Shown: in pieces, positions 25,053 to 35,120 of the stretch
Numbering within the stretch: position 1 is the stretch's first letter
How the letters are laid out: the number at the start of each line of letters is the position of its first letter
Origin: Sphingopyxis alaskensis RB2256
Lineage (GTDB): Bacteria; Pseudomonadota; Alphaproteobacteria; Sphingomonadales; Sphingomonadaceae
DNA length: 64,000 nucleotides
NCBI RefSeq assembly: GCF_000013985.1
Contig: NC_008048.1
Span: forward strand, 3,227,001 to 3,291,000
Direction: 5' to 3'
Position numbers and translations under genes: made by a program
Notes under the pieces: model-generated
Database searches by the model: none
What the model was told of the DNA's origin: nothing
What the model saw: the letters and a program-made list of their open reading frames with translations, nothing else

Positions 25053-26330
25053 TCAGCGCGCCTCGCGCGCGACCTCGCGCCAGCCGATGTCGCGGCGGCA
25101 GAAGCCGGTCGGAAAGTCGATCCGGTCGAGCGCGGCATAGGCGCGCGCCTGCGCCTCGGTGACGCTCTTGCCCGTCGCGGTGACGTTGAGCACGCGGCCG
25201 CCCGCGGCGACGAGCGTGCGATCCTCGCGCGCGGTGCCGGCGTGGAACACGCGCACGCCGCCGACTTCGGCATCGGCGATACGGCGGATCGCGCCGCCCT
25301 TTTCGGGGGTGCCCGGATAACCCTTGGCGGCCATGACGACGGTGAGCGCATAGTCATGCGCAAAGGTTGGCGGCTCGGCGCGGGCCAGTCGGCCCGTCGC
25401 GGCGGCGTGGAGCAGCGCGGCAAGATCGCCGCGGAAGCGCATCATCAGCACCTGGCATTCGGGATCGCCGAAACGGCAATTATATTCGATCAGCTTCGGC
25501 CCTTCGGCAGTGAGCATCAGTCCGGCAAAGAGCACGCCGACATAGGGTGTGGCTTCGGCGGCGAGTGTCCCCACCGTCGGGCGGATGATGCGCTCCATCA
25601 CCGCGACTTCGAGATCGGGGGTGAGCACGGGGGCGGGGCTGTAGGCGCCCATGCCGCCGGTGTTCGGGCCGGTGTCGCCGTCGCCGACGCGCTTGTGGTC
25701 CTGCGCGCTGCCGAAGGCGATCACGTCCTGCCCGTCGGAAAGCGCGAAGAAGCTCGCCTCCTCGCCGGTCATAAACTCCTCGATCACCACCTCGGCGCCC
25801 GCGCCGCCAAAGGCGCCGGCGAACATGTCGGCGATCGCCGCCTCGGCCTCGGCGCGCGTTTCGGCGATGATGACGCCCTTGCCCGCGGCAAGGCCATCGG
25901 CCTTGATCACGACCGGAACGTCGAAGCCGTCCAGCGCGGCGAGCGCCTCGTCGGCGCTGGTGCAGCGGACATAGGCGGCGGTCGGAATCGACGCGCGCGC
26001 ACACAGATCCTTGGTAAAACCCTTCGACCCTTCGAGCCGCGCGGCGGCGGCCGAGGGACCGAAGACCGGCACGCCGATGGCGCGCAGCCGGTCGGCAAGG
26101 CCCGCGACGAGCGGCGCTTCGGGACCGACGACGACGAAGTCGATCGCGTGCGCGCGCACGAAGACGATCAGGCCATCGAGATCGTCGGCGGCGATCGGCA
26201 CGCATTCGGCGTGGAGTTCGATTCCCGGGTTGCCCGGCGCGGCATAGAGCTTGGCGCAGCTTGGCGATTGTGCCAGTTGCCAGCTCAACGCATGTTCGCG
26301 GCCCCCCGACCCGATGAGCAGGATATTCAT
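25053..26330 (-). CDS. purD: phosphoribosylamine-glycine ligase
   Basis: Joins glycine to phosphoribosylamine in purine synthesis. The 425-residue enzyme begins [17 protein letters not shown]. It has [16 protein letters not shown], the ATP-grasp loop [32 protein letters not shown] and [12 protein letters not shown]. The start codon (26328-26330, minus) overlaps the start codon of xseA (26329-26331, plus) by two bases, so each promoter must lie inside the other gene or be very short. Confidence 0.97.
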   Translation of the reverse strand: MNILLIGSGGREHALSWQLAQSPSCAKLYAAPGNPGIELHAECVPIAADDLDGLIVFVRAHAIDFVVVGPEAPLVAGLADRLRAIGVPVFGPSAAAARLEGSKGFTKDLCARASIPTAAYVRCTSADEALAALDGFDVPVVIKADGLAAGKGVIIAETRAEAEAAIADMFAGAFGGAGAEVVIEEFMTGEEASFFALSDGQDVIAFGSAQDHKRVGDGDTGPNTGGMGAYSPAPVLTPDLEVAVMERIIRPTVGTLAAEATPYVGVLFAGLMLTAEGPKLIEYNCRFGDPECQVLMMRFRGDLAALLHAAATGRLARAEPPTFAHDYALTVVMAAKGYPGTPEKGGAIRRIADAEVGGVRVFHAGTAREDRTLVAAGGRVLNVTATGKSVTEAQARAYAALDRIDFPTGFCRRDIGWREVAREAR

Positions 26331-27756
26331 GGCAGTTCCTTTTCCCGATGAGGCGCCCGGCGACGGCACCGACGCGCGGCTGTTAGCCGAGGCGGCGCCC
26401 GGCGACAATGTGCCGCCGCTGTCCGTCAGCCAATTGTCGGCGGCAATCAAGCGCACCGTCGAGGACGGTTTCGCGCGCGTGCGCGTGCGCGGCGAGCTGT
26501 CGGGGGCGAAGCGCGCGGCATCGGGGCATTTTTATGCGGCGCTGAAAGACGACAATGCCCTCATCGACATGGTGATGTGGAAGGGGCAGGCGGCGCGGCT
26601 CGCCTTCCGGCCCGAGGACGGAATCGAGGTGATCGCTACGGGTAAGCTCACCACCTATCCGGGGCGCTCCAAATATCAGCTCGTCGTCGAAAGCCTGGAG
26701 GTCGCGGGCGAAGGCGCGCTGATGCTGCTCTTCGAGAAATTGAAGGCGCGGCTGGGCGGCGAGGGGCTGTTCGATCGCGACAGAAAGCAGCCGCTTCCCT
26801 ATCTGCCGCGCACGATCGGCGTCGTGACCTCCCCCACCGGCGCGGTGATCCGCGACATTCTCCACCGCCTCGCCGACCGCTGCCCCAGCCATGTGATCGT
26901 CTGGCCGGTGCTCGTGCAGGGCGAAGGCGCCGCGGCGCAGGTCGCGGCGGCGATTCGCGGTTTCGACGCGCTCGCGCCCGGCGGGAAGGTAGCCCGCCCC
27001 GACCTGGTGATCGTCGCGCGCGGCGGCGGGTCGATCGAGGATCTGTGGGCGTTCAACGAGGAGGTCGTCGTGCGCGCGATCGCCGATTGCCGCATCCCGA
27101 CGATCAGCGCGGTGGGGCATGAAACCGACGTGACGCTCGCCGACTATGCCGCCGATATGCGCGCGCCGACGCCGACCGCCGCCGCCGAGATGGCGGTGCC
27201 GGTGCGCGCCGAACTGCAAGCGCAGCTGGCGACGTGGGGCGGGCGGATGATCGGCGCCGCGAACCGGCAGCAGGCTTTGCGGGGCGAGCGGCTGACGGCG
27301 CTCGCGCGGCACCTGCCGCGGCGCGACGCGCTCTATGCGCCGCAGCGCCAGCGGCTCGACGATGTCGGCGAGCGGCTGGGCCGCGGACAAAGGCAGCGGC
27401 TGGCGATGCTGGGCGAGCGGCTTGGCGCGCGCGGCGCGGCGCTGCGCCCGGCCCTGCTTGCGCGCGCGTGGGACCGCGACCGCGCGAAGCTCGACGGGCT
27501 GGGGCGCCTGCTCGCCTCGCTCGACCCGCGCGCACTCTTGTCGCGCGGCTATGCGATGGTGCGCGATGCTGGCGGAGCGATCGTGACCAGCGCGGCGAAG
27601 GCGCGCGACGCGGGGCATCTGCGGCTCCAGTTCGCCGACGGCGAGCTGCCCGTGACGGTCGGGGAGGGGGGTGATCCGGCGCCATCGTCTGGACCGCGCC
27701 CGGCGCGCAAGGCATCGCCATCTGCGCCGAAAGCGGGGCAGGGCGAGCTGTTCTGA
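26329..27756 (+). CDS. xseA: exodeoxyribonuclease VII large subunit
   Basis: Catalytic subunit of ExoVII. The 475-residue protein has the N-terminal OB-fold ([18 protein letters not shown]...[10 protein letters not shown]). The active region follows with [38 protein letters not shown] and [19 protein letters not shown] long coiled-coil and a basic C-terminal tail complete it. The ATG at 26329 is preferred; ATG at 26314 would overlap purD by more. The xseB partner is not in the window. Confidence 0.95.
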   Translation: MAVPFPDEAPGDGTDARLLAEAAPGDNVPPLSVSQLSAAIKRTVEDGFARVRVRGELSGAKRAASGHFYAALKDDNALIDMVMWKGQAARLAFRPEDGIEVIATGKLTTYPGRSKYQLVVESLEVAGEGALMLLFEKLKARLGGEGLFDRDRKQPLPYLPRTIGVVTSPTGAVIRDILHRLADRCPSHVIVWPVLVQGEGAAAQVAAAIRGFDALAPGGKVARPDLVIVARGGGSIEDLWAFNEEVVVRAIADCRIPTISAVGHETDVTLADYAADMRAPTPTAAAEMAVPVRAELQAQLATWGGRMIGAANRQQALRGERLTALARHLPRRDALYAPQRQRLDDVGERLGRGQRQRLAMLGERLGARGAALRPALLARAWDRDRAKLDGLGRLLASLDPRALLSRGYAMVRDAGGAIVTSAAKARDAGHLRLQFADGELPVTVGEGGDPAPSSGPRPARKASPSAPKAGQGELF

Positions 27757-27833
27757 GCGCGCAGGGGTGGCTCGCGCGGGCGATCCTGCTATAGTCGCCG
27801 CCAACCCTCCCCCGCTCACCGGATATATGCGCC

Positions 27834-28046
27834 ATGTTGATCGCCAGCCGTAACCGCCTTGCCCGCCTCCACTATGGGCCGAACGGCTTTCGCGTGCTGG
27901 CGCCCGGCGACCATGTGCTGTGCGCGGTGACCGGCGTGCCGATCGGGCTCGACGAGCTTCGCTACTGGTCGGTGGCGCGGCAGGAAGCCTATGCGAGCGC
28001 GGCGATATCGGTGCAGGCGGAACTGGACGCCGCGCGCACGGCATGA
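27834..28046 (+). CDS. DUF2093 domain-containing protein
   Basis: A 70-residue cytoplasmic protein reading HYGPNGFRVLAPGDHVLCAVTG then IGLDELRYWSVARQEAY in outline, which is the whole DUF2093 domain. A Cys in VLCAV and the surrounding His/Gly residues hint at metal binding, but no function is known. The stop overlaps the next ATG (ATGA). GATATA at 27821-27826 lies seven bases before the start, so a leaderless message is possible. Confidence 0.88.
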   Translation: MLIASRNRLARLHYGPNGFRVLAPGDHVLCAVTGVPIGLDELRYWSVARQEAYASAAISVQAELDAARTA

Positions 28047-28954
28047 GCTTGTGGACGCACTGGCGCCGCGGTGCGGTCGTCGCGCTGTTGGCGACGGCGG
28101 CCTGCGTTCCCGTGGCGGAGCGCGAAAGCCGTCCCGCGCCGCCGCCCGCTGCGCCGCCCGTTCCCGCACCGCCGCCGCCCCAGCGGGTGCGCCATGATCT
28201 CGTCCTGACGGGCGCCGCCGAGCAGGGCGCCGTCATCACCGGGCGCGCGTCGCCCGGCGTGCGCAGCCTGACCTTGGACGGCGCGCCGGTCCCGGTGGCG
28301 CGCGACGGGGCTTTCCTGCTCGGCTTCGATCGCGATGCGGGGACCGAGGCCGAGCTGGTCGCGACCTTCACCGACGGGCAGCGTATCGTGCGGCCGATCA
28401 CGGTCGCCGCGGGACGCTGGCGAATCGAGCATGTGGACGCGCCCTGGCGCGGCGGCGCAACGAGCGACGCCGATTTCGCGCGCCGCCGCCCCGCCGAACT
28501 GGCGCAGATCGCGGCGGCGCGTGCGAAGGCGGTCGAATCGGACGGCTGGCGGCAGGCGTTCCGCTGGCCGGTGACGGGGCGATTGTCAGGCTTTTTCGGG
28601 GCGCAGCGCATCTATCGGGGCAAGGCGGGCGCCTATCACAGCGGCACCGACATCGCAGTGCCCGCGGGAACGCCCTTCGTGGCGCCGGCCGACGGGGTGG
28701 TCACGCTCGCCGCCGAGACGCCCTTCACGCTGGAGGGCCATCTGCTGATCGTCGATCACGGCATGGGGCTGTCGAGCGCCTTCCTCCATTGCCAGCGGCT
28801 CGACGTGAAGGTCGGCGATCGCGTCGTGCAGGGGCAAAGGCTGGGCACCGTCGGCCGCACCGGGCGCGCGACGGGGCCGCACATGCACTGGGGGCTGACG
28901 TGGCGGGGCAAGCGGCTCGACCCCGGCAAGCTCGCGGGACCGATCGGCGATTGA
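28043..28954 (+). CDS. M23 family metallopeptidase (lipoprotein)
   Basis: A 303-residue cell-wall peptidase. A TAAC lipobox ends at Cys21, then a Pro-rich linker (APPPAAPPVPAPPPP) and a beta-domain. The LytM/M23 core follows with YHSGTDIAVPAGTPFVAPADG and the second metal motif GPHMHWGL. Both zinc-ligand sites (H-x3-D and H-x-H) are present, so it may cleave peptidoglycan or act as an amidase-activator-type protein. Start overlaps DUF2093 stop; longer upstream frame reads through DUF2093 in another phase. Confidence 0.92.
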   Translation: MSLWTHWRRGAVVALLATAACVPVAERESRPAPPPAAPPVPAPPPPQRVRHDLVLTGAAEQGAVITGRASPGVRSLTLDGAPVPVARDGAFLLGFDRDAGTEAELVATFTDGQRIVRPITVAAGRWRIEHVDAPWRGGATSDADFARRRPAELAQIAAARAKAVESDGWRQAFRWPVTGRLSGFFGAQRIYRGKAGAYHSGTDIAVPAGTPFVAPADGVVTLAAETPFTLEGHLLIVDHGMGLSSAFLHCQRLDVKVGDRVVQGQRLGTVGRTGRATGPHMHWGLTWRGKRLDPGKLAGPIGD

Positions 28955-29228
28955 CCCCCGATCGCGGCGGCTGCGCCGTGAAATCGTAACCATTGAAACA
29001 ATATGTCGCGAAATACGGCCGCGTGGCATCTTGTGTGTCGCGGCTTTCGGCGGATGTTGCAAATACGTCACAATGCGCCGCGAAACCGCGGTTAGCTGGG
29101 CAAATTTCCTTTACTCGAACTGAACGAGGGGTCATCCCGCACCCTATCGGGGCATCTGCACGCGTCGGCTTTGGTCCGCCGCAACAGGGTCCGGGTAGTT
29201 CAATCCACCAGTAGCAAGGGACTGCACT

Positions 29229-32200
29229 GTGAAGAAAACCCACTATTCCAAGCTGAAACTGGGTGCCGCGCCGCTCGTGCTGAGCGTCGCCCTGGTTTCG
29301 GCTCCTGCCTATGCGCAGGACGCCGAGGAAGGCGCCACCGGTTCGTCGGAAATCGTCGTTACCGGTACGCTGATCCGCAATCCGAACCTCGAACAGTCGA
29401 CGCCGGTCAACGTCACGACCGCCGACACCATCGAGCTGAAGCAGTCGAACGTCGCCGAAGAGGTTCTGCGCGAACTGCCCGGCGTGGTCGCGAACATCGG
29501 TTCGGCGGTCAACAACGGTAACAGCGGTGCGTCGTACGTCGACCTTCGCGGTCTCGGTTCGATCCGCAACATCGTGCTGCTGAACGGCAACCGCGTTGCG
29601 CCGTCGGACGTCAACGGCCGCGTCGACCTCAACAACATCCCGCTCGCGCTGATCGAGCGCGTCGATGCGCTCACCGGCGCGGCGGTGACCACCTATGGCG
29701 CCGACGCGATCACCGGCGTCGTCAACTTCGTCACCAAGCGCGATTTCGCAGGTCTCGAAGTCACCGCGTCGAACCAGATCACCGAAGAGGGCGACGGCCA
29801 CATCTTCCGCGTCGACGCGACGATCGGCGCGAACTTCGACGACGGTCGCGGCAACGCGGTGCTGAGCATCGGTTACCAGCAGGCCGACCCCGTCTATCAG
29901 GGCGCACGTCCTTTCTCGAACGACACGCTCGACAGCTATTCGAACCAGTTCATTGGTTCGGGCACCTCGGTTCCGTCGCGTTTCTCGGGCACCCGTCCGC
30001 TCGATCCGGTCACCGGCCAGCCGAGCACCGATCCGACGGTGGCCAATGGCGGCCTGCGCCAGGTCAACGCGGCGGGTGCTGCGGTTCCGACCTTCGCAAC
30101 CTATAACTTCAATCCGTTCAACATCTTCCAGACGCCGTTCGAGCGCTTCAACATCTACGCTCAAGCCAATTATGAAGTGTCGGACTCGGTTGAAGTCTAT
30201 ACGCGCGGCATGTTCTCGAAGAACACCGTTTCGACGATCATCGCCCCCTCGGGTTCGTTCGGCGGCACGGTGACGGTCAACCTCAACAATCCCTATCTGC
30301 CGTCGACCCTGCGCAACCAGTTCTGTGCATTCAACGTCGCCGCGGCAGGATCGGGCCTCTATACCCCGCGCTTCACGCCCGCCGAATGTGCGGCTGCGGC
30401 CACCGCGACGGGTCGTACCGATCCGAACTATCGTGAAGTGACCGTCACGCTGAACCGTCGCACGCCCGAAGTCGGTCCGCGTATCAGCGACTATCAGACG
30501 ACCTTCTTCGACTATCGCGTCGGCGCCCGCGGCGGCATCACCGACACGATCGACTGGAGCGTCGAGGGCGCCTATGGCGAATCGGAAAATATCCAGACGA
30601 TTCAAAACTATACGCTGCAATCGCGCTTCCGCGAAGCCGCGCTGGCGAACAACACGACGACCTGTCAGAGCGGCAACGCCAACTGCGTTCCGGTCAATCT
30701 GTTCGGCCCCGAAGGCTCGATCACGCCCGAAATGGCCGATTATCTGTCGGAAAACAGCTCGACGACCAACCGCACCTCGCTGGCGCAGGTTCGTGCGATC
30801 GTCTCGGGCGACCTCGGCTTCGCCTCGCCGGGCGCGGTTCAGCCGATCGGCTTCGCGCTGGGCGGCGAATATCGCAAATATACCGCGCAGCAAGCGTCGG
30901 ATCTGCTCGCCAAGACGCCGGGTGAACTCGGCGGCGCCGGTGGTGCGGCCCCGGACATCGACGGCGCCTATGACGTCTATGAAGCCTATGCCGAAATCGT
31001 CGCGCCGCTGATCGAGGACAAGCCTTTCTTTGAAAGCCTGACCCTCGAAGCCGGCGTGCGCTATTCGGATTACAGCATCGAAGGCGCTGGCGGCTATGAC
31101 ACCTGGACCTGGAAAGCCGGCGGCAGCTGGGAACCGGGCGCGGGTGTCAAGTTCCGCGGCAACTACAGCCGCGCGGTCCGCGCGCCGAACATCGGCGAGC
31201 TGTTCACGCCGCAGACGGTTGGCCTCACCAACCTCGGCATCGACCCCTGCGCCGGTGCGGCGCCGACGACCGACGCCAACCTGCGCGCGGTCTGTATCGC
31301 GCAGGGCGCTCCGGCGGGGACGATCGGTTCGATCACCAACCCGACCGCGGCGCAGGCCAATATCACGGTCGGCGGTAACCTGAACCTGCAGCCCGAAAAG
31401 GCGGACACCTGGACGATTGGTCTGGTCTGGCAGCCGGACTTCCTGCCGCGCTTCAACATGTCGATCGACTATTACAACATCAAGATCAACGACGTGTTGG
31501 GCACCCCGCTGCCGGGCGACATCATCGCCGCCTGTTTCGACAATGTCACGGCGGCGAGCGCAAGCGACCCCGCCTGTACGTCGATCCGCCGCAACCCGAT
31601 CACCGGCGGTCTCGACGGCGATCCGTCGACCACGCCCGGCCTGTTCGGCCTGACGAACAACCAGGGCCGCCTGTTCACCGACGGTATCGACCTGTTGATG
31701 AACTACAGCACCGACCTTGGCTTCGCCAGCCTCGACTGGTCGTTCGTCGGCAACTGGACGAACAGCTCGAAGTTCAACGCCAATGTCGCCAACCCGGATT
31801 CGCTCAACCGCGAATGCGTCGGCTACTACAGCGTGAACTGCTCGTTCACCGGCTCGATCCAGCCGGAGTTCCAGTTCTCGAACCGCTTCACGCTGGGCTT
31901 CGACAAGGTTGACCTGTCGCTGCTGTGGCGCTGGATCGACCGGGTCGATTTCGAACCCCAGCAGCTGCAGGACGACATCGACGCCGCGGTTGCTGCTGGC
32001 ACCAGCCCGACCACCGGTTGTCCGGACCCGACGGGAACCGACCCGAACGGCTGCGTCGTCGATCCGCAGTTCCGCTCGGTCAAGGCGCAGCACTATTTCG
32101 ACCTGACGGCGCGTTTCAACGTCAGCGAGAATCTGGTGTTCACCGCGACGGTGCAGAACCTGCTCGACAACAAGCCGCCGCTGCTCGGCAACACGATCGG

Positions 32201-32291
32201 TTCGACCACCTACAACAGCGGCAATACCTATCCGTCGACCTACGACGCGCTGGGCCGCCGCTATGCGGTGTCGGCGAAGCTGAAGTTCTAG
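29229..32291 (+). CDS. TonB-dependent receptor (1020 aa)
   Basis: Outer-membrane receptor that imports an unknown ligand using TonB energy. A signal peptide ends at AYAQ (about residue 27). A TonB-box-like EIVVTGTLIRN follows, then the plug domain with LPGVVANIGS and GADAITGVVNFVTKRDF. The beta barrel has several Cys pairs in predicted loops (QFCAFNV...TPAECAAAA; TCQSGNANCVP; CPDPTGTDPNGC) and ends in the aromatic AKLKF. GTG at 29229 follows AAGGGA. Followed by a rho-independent terminator. It sits with a sulfotransferase-like and a hydroxylase gene, which hints at a modified peptide or similar ligand, but that is an inference. Confidence 0.93.
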   Translation: MKKTHYSKLKLGAAPLVLSVALVSAPAYAQDAEEGATGSSEIVVTGTLIRNPNLEQSTPVNVTTADTIELKQSNVAEEVLRELPGVVANIGSAVNNGNSGASYVDLRGLGSIRNIVLLNGNRVAPSDVNGRVDLNNIPLALIERVDALTGAAVTTYGADAITGVVNFVTKRDFAGLEVTASNQITEEGDGHIFRVDATIGANFDDGRGNAVLSIGYQQADPVYQGARPFSNDTLDSYSNQFIGSGTSVPSRFSGTRPLDPVTGQPSTDPTVANGGLRQVNAAGAAVPTFATYNFNPFNIFQTPFERFNIYAQANYEVSDSVEVYTRGMFSKNTVSTIIAPSGSFGGTVTVNLNNPYLPSTLRNQFCAFNVAAAGSGLYTPRFTPAECAAAATATGRTDPNYREVTVTLNRRTPEVGPRISDYQTTFFDYRVGARGGITDTIDWSVEGAYGESENIQTIQNYTLQSRFREAALANNTTTCQSGNANCVPVNLFGPEGSITPEMADYLSENSSTTNRTSLAQVRAIVSGDLGFASPGAVQPIGFALGGEYRKYTAQQASDLLAKTPGELGGAGGAAPDIDGAYDVYEAYAEIVAPLIEDKPFFESLTLEAGVRYSDYSIEGAGGYDTWTWKAGGSWEPGAGVKFRGNYSRAVRAPNIGELFTPQTVGLTNLGIDPCAGAAPTTDANLRAVCIAQGAPAGTIGSITNPTAAQANITVGGNLNLQPEKADTWTIGLVWQPDFLPRFNMSIDYYNIKINDVLGTPLPGDIIAACFDNVTAASASDPACTSIRRNPITGGLDGDPSTTPGLFGLTNNQGRLFTDGIDLLMNYSTDLGFASLDWSFVGNWTNSSKFNANVANPDSLNRECVGYYSVNCSFTGSIQPEFQFSNRFTLGFDKVDLSLLWRWIDRVDFEPQQLQDDIDAAVAAGTSPTTGCPDPTGTDPNGCVVDPQFRSVKAQHYFDLTARFNVSENLVFTATVQNLLDNKPPLLGNTIGSTTYNSGNTYPSTYDALGRRYAVSAKLKF

Positions 32292-32317
32292 TCGAACCGA
32301 CGCTTTGGCAAGAATTG

Positions 32318-32346
32318 GGGGCGGACAGCGATGTCCGCCCCTTTTT
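32318..32346 (+). terminator. rho-independent terminator after the TonB receptor
   Basis: GGGGCGGACA, loop GCGA, TGTCCGCCCC and then TTTTT: a perfect 10-bp stem and five Ts starting 27 bases after the receptor stop. Confidence 0.93.
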
Positions 32347-32419
32347 CCATGGGAATGGTGAGACCGGACCGGCGGTGGAGTGAATGTCCACCTTTGACCG
32401 CAACCGGCCTTCCGTTGCG

Positions 32420-33445
32420 TCAGCGTGCCGCCAGCGCGCCGGGAAGCGTCATCGGAATGGCCGCCTGATCGGCGACGGCCTCGGCCCAGCCGACCACCTG
32501 CGCAATTTCCTCGCCATAAGCCCTTTCAGCCGCGGCAAGGTCGCGCTGTCGCTCCCCCGGAGCGAAGGCGGCGCCCGACTTGCTGTTGCGCACGAGCGAC
32601 GGATGGTCGGCGATCGCACCGCGGTCGACCGCAAGACCCAAATGGTCCATCGCCGCCGCAATCGCCGCAACCGGATCGCGCGTCAGCGTTTCGCTGTCGA
32701 GCGAAGCAATCCGGTCGGGCGCCCAGTCGAGCAAGGCCGCAAAGGCCTGTTGCTGCGCCAGCCAGCCGATCGCCGCGACCTGCAGGTCGGATTGGCGAAA
32801 ATAGTCGTGTGGCCCGAAGGCCAGTCGAACGAAGCCGTCGGCGAGATAATTTTCAAAAAGCTCGCGGCACCAAAGGCGGCACCACAGCCCCTTGCGGGCA
32901 ACCGAAAGCAGGAAGGCGCGAAGCGGCGCGTGGAGCAGGATCGCGCGCGCCTGTGGCCGCAGCAACAGCACGCCTCGCGCGAGCGGGTTGAAGATGTTCG
33001 AAGGCTTGACGACCACCGCTTCGCCAGCGGCAAAGCCGCGACCGAGCATGGCGAGCGCGTCGTCCATCACCCGGCCGTGCATCCGCGGGTCGGCACCGCG
33101 GCGACGCCATCCGATCATGTCATTGAGCAGCACCGGTTCTGAAAGCGTCGTCGCCACCCCCGGCTGATCGAGCACGTGCGCGAGCATCGTCGACGCGCAA
33201 TAGGCCGAATGGAAGAGGAAATGGATCGGCGCCCGCCGCGGCCCGTTCGTCGCCGTGCAGTCGGCGCGGCGCAGCACCAGCGGCGACGCTTCCTCGCCCA
33301 GATGCTGATCGGTGAGGAAGGGAACCGCCATGCGCGCGGACCGCGATACCCGGCGGAAGTGAAAGGCGTCGTGGTCGGGATCATAGCGATGCGCCAGCCA
33401 GGCGGCGTCGTCGATTACGGCGGACACAGATGGCGCGGCGGGCAT
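32420..33445 (-). CDS. sulfotransferase-like protein
   Basis: A 341-residue cytoplasmic protein. FLFHSAYCAST at residues 76-86 has the position and look of the PAPS phosphate-binding loop of sulfotransferases. It is followed by VVVKPSNIFNPLARGVLLL and the later RNSKSGAAFAPGERQRDL segment. The donor and acceptor are not known, and the loop departs from the classic K-x-G-T form, so the enzyme may transfer something else. It is divergent from the Asp/Asn-hydroxylase gene (28-base gap) and convergent with the TonB receptor. Confidence 0.65.
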   Translation of the reverse strand: MPAAPSVSAVIDDAAWLAHRYDPDHDAFHFRRVSRSARMAVPFLTDQHLGEEASPLVLRRADCTATNGPRRAPIHFLFHSAYCASTMLAHVLDQPGVATTLSEPVLLNDMIGWRRRGADPRMHGRVMDDALAMLGRGFAAGEAVVVKPSNIFNPLARGVLLLRPQARAILLHAPLRAFLLSVARKGLWCRLWCRELFENYLADGFVRLAFGPHDYFRQSDLQVAAIGWLAQQQAFAALLDWAPDRIASLDSETLTRDPVAAIAAAMDHLGLAVDRGAIADHPSLVRNSKSGAAFAPGERQRDLAAAERAYGEEIAQVVGWAEAVADQAAIPMTLPGALAAR

Positions 33446-33473
33446 CGATCAACCTTGCCGATTGGCGCGGCCG

Positions 33474-34673
33474 ATGGCAAGCACGGGCATGGCCAGCGCA
33501 ACTCCTCCCGCCTCTGCCGTCGAAGCGAACCGTCGCGGCATTGCTGCCTTGCAAGCCGGCGACCATGAAGCGGCCGCGCAGCATTTCACTGCGGCAATCG
33601 CCTCCGATCCCCATTCGGGCGCCCTGCAGCGCAACCTGGCGTCGGCGCGGCGCGCGCTGGGTGACGATAAGGGGGAACTCGCCGCGCTTGACGCTGCGCT
33701 GGCGATCGATCGCCGCGACATGATTGCCTGGATTCGCAAGGGCGAGCGTCACGAAGCGCGCGGCGAGATGGGGCAGGCACTTGCTGCGTGGAGTGCCGCC
33801 GTTGCCCTTGGTGCGCAGCTCGATCCGGTGCCACCGCCGCTCGCGCCGCTGCTCGCGCACGGGCAGGATTTCCTTGACCGGGCGACGGGCGCGATGTTCA
33901 CCGCCGCGTCGGCTGCGTTCGAGGAGATGCGCGACAACCTCACCGAAACCGAGGCGCGACGCGGCGCAGCCTTTGTCGCGAGCGCGCTTGGTCGCCGCCG
34001 CATCTACCGCAACGAATGTGCTGGAGTCTATTATCCCTTTCTTCCCGCCGACGAGTTTTTTGATCGCGGGCATTTCCCCTGGTTTACCGAGATCGAGGCG
34101 CAGACCGATGCGATCCGCGGTGAATTGCAGGCGCTGCTCGCCGATCCGGGCGAAGCGCTGAGACCCTATGTGCGGATGGAGGCGGGGTCGCCGGAGACAA
34201 TCTGGTCGCCGCTCGACAACCGGCTCGACTGGGGCGCCTGCTTCCTGTGGGAATATGGCGAGCCGAACCAACCGGTGCTTGATCGCTGCCCGGCCACGGC
34301 GGCGGCACTCGCGGCCGTTCCGGGCGCGCGCATTCCCGGTCGGGCGCCGAGCGCCTTTTTCTCCCTGCTGAAGCCACACACGCGCATTCCACCGCACACG
34401 GGCGTCACCAACACGCGTGCGATCGTACATCTGCCACTGATTGTTCCGCCGGGCTGCGGCTTTCGGGTGGGTGGAGAAACGCGCCAATGGCAAGAGGGCG
34501 TTGCATTCGCCTTTGACGATACCATCGAGCATGAAGCGTGGAACGAGAGCGACGAGTTGCGCGCCGTTCTGATCTTCGACGTCTGGAACCCGCATATGAC
34601 CGCGGGGGAACGCGAACTGCTTCTTCGCTATTTCGCATCCGCCGATGCGTCGGGCTATGCAGTGCCGCGCTAG
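33474..34673 (+). CDS. TPR-containing aspartyl/asparaginyl beta-hydroxylase
   Basis: A 399-residue protein. The N-terminal 110 residues form TPR helices (ANRRGIAALQAGDHEAAAQHF; MIAWIRKGERHEARGEMGQAL). The C-terminal 2-oxoglutarate/Fe dioxygenase domain has the AspH-type residues in KPHTRIPPHTGVTNTRAIVHL and in IEHEAWNESDELRAVLIFDVW. That gives two metal His and a 2-OG-binding Arg. It would hydroxylate Asp or Asn side chains of a peptide substrate. I choose ATG at 33474; an ATG at 33489 and a TTG at 33462 are alternatives. Confidence 0.85.
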   Translation: MASTGMASATPPASAVEANRRGIAALQAGDHEAAAQHFTAAIASDPHSGALQRNLASARRALGDDKGELAALDAALAIDRRDMIAWIRKGERHEARGEMGQALAAWSAAVALGAQLDPVPPPLAPLLAHGQDFLDRATGAMFTAASAAFEEMRDNLTETEARRGAAFVASALGRRRIYRNECAGVYYPFLPADEFFDRGHFPWFTEIEAQTDAIRGELQALLADPGEALRPYVRMEAGSPETIWSPLDNRLDWGACFLWEYGEPNQPVLDRCPATAAALAAVPGARIPGRAPSAFFSLLKPHTRIPPHTGVTNTRAIVHLPLIVPPGCGFRVGGETRQWQEGVAFAFDDTIEHEAWNESDELRAVLIFDVWNPHMTAGERELLLRYFASADASGYAVPR

Positions 34674-34768
34674 GAGCCTCGGGGGTCGATTCGGGCTTGC
34701 GAAAGGAAGCGTCGCCAATAAGATTGTGTGTATGATCCTGCGGGAAGACCCGCGACAGGAGATATCGC

Positions 34769-35083
34769 ATGACCCGTATTGCCGCTGCTTTTTTCGTCGT
34801 TGGCCTGCTGTCGGCTTCTGGCGCCCATGCCGCGGATAAGCCGCTACTCGTCAAGGCGCCGTCGGCGATGACGCCGACCGAGATTAAGGCGCATAATGAG
34901 CAACTGACCCCGACCGATCCTGCCTATATCAAGTGCCGCAAGACGCTCGAGATCGGGTCGCTGGTGAAGAAGAACCGCGTTTGCCATACCAATGAACAGT
35001 GGAAAGAAGTCAGCGCAAAGGGCAATCAGAATGCGCGCGACACGGCCGAGGCGATGACGAGCAAGGCGGGCAATTCAAACTGA
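34769..35083 (+). CDS. small exported protein, tandem paralogue 1
   Basis: A 104-residue exported protein of unknown function. A signal peptide (to AHAA, about residue 22) leads to SAMTPTEIKAHNEQL and then YIKCRKTLEIGSLVKKNRVCHTNEQWK in outline, with two Cys that could bridge. It ends NQNARDTAEAMTSKAGNSN. The next gene encodes a clear paralogue with the same Cys spacing. AGGAG lies nine bases upstream of the ATG. A GCGGG...CCCGC hairpin is in the leader. Confidence 0.82.
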   Translation: MTRIAAAFFVVGLLSASGAHAADKPLLVKAPSAMTPTEIKAHNEQLTPTDPAYIKCRKTLEIGSLVKKNRVCHTNEQWKEVSAKGNQNARDTAEAMTSKAGNSN

Positions 35084-35120
35084 TCCGCCGGTCGGTGATC
35101 GAACAGGAAAGGGATATTCC

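Noticed and set aside
27920..28042. Upstream extension of the M23 peptidase
   Set aside because: Reads DUF2093 out of phase; the lipoprotein signal starts at 28043.
28725..32093. 1122-codon open frame on the minus strand
   Set aside because: It lies antisense to the 1020-aa TonB receptor, is Arg/Asp/Val-rich with no recognisable domain, and is a codon-bias shadow in GC-rich DNA.
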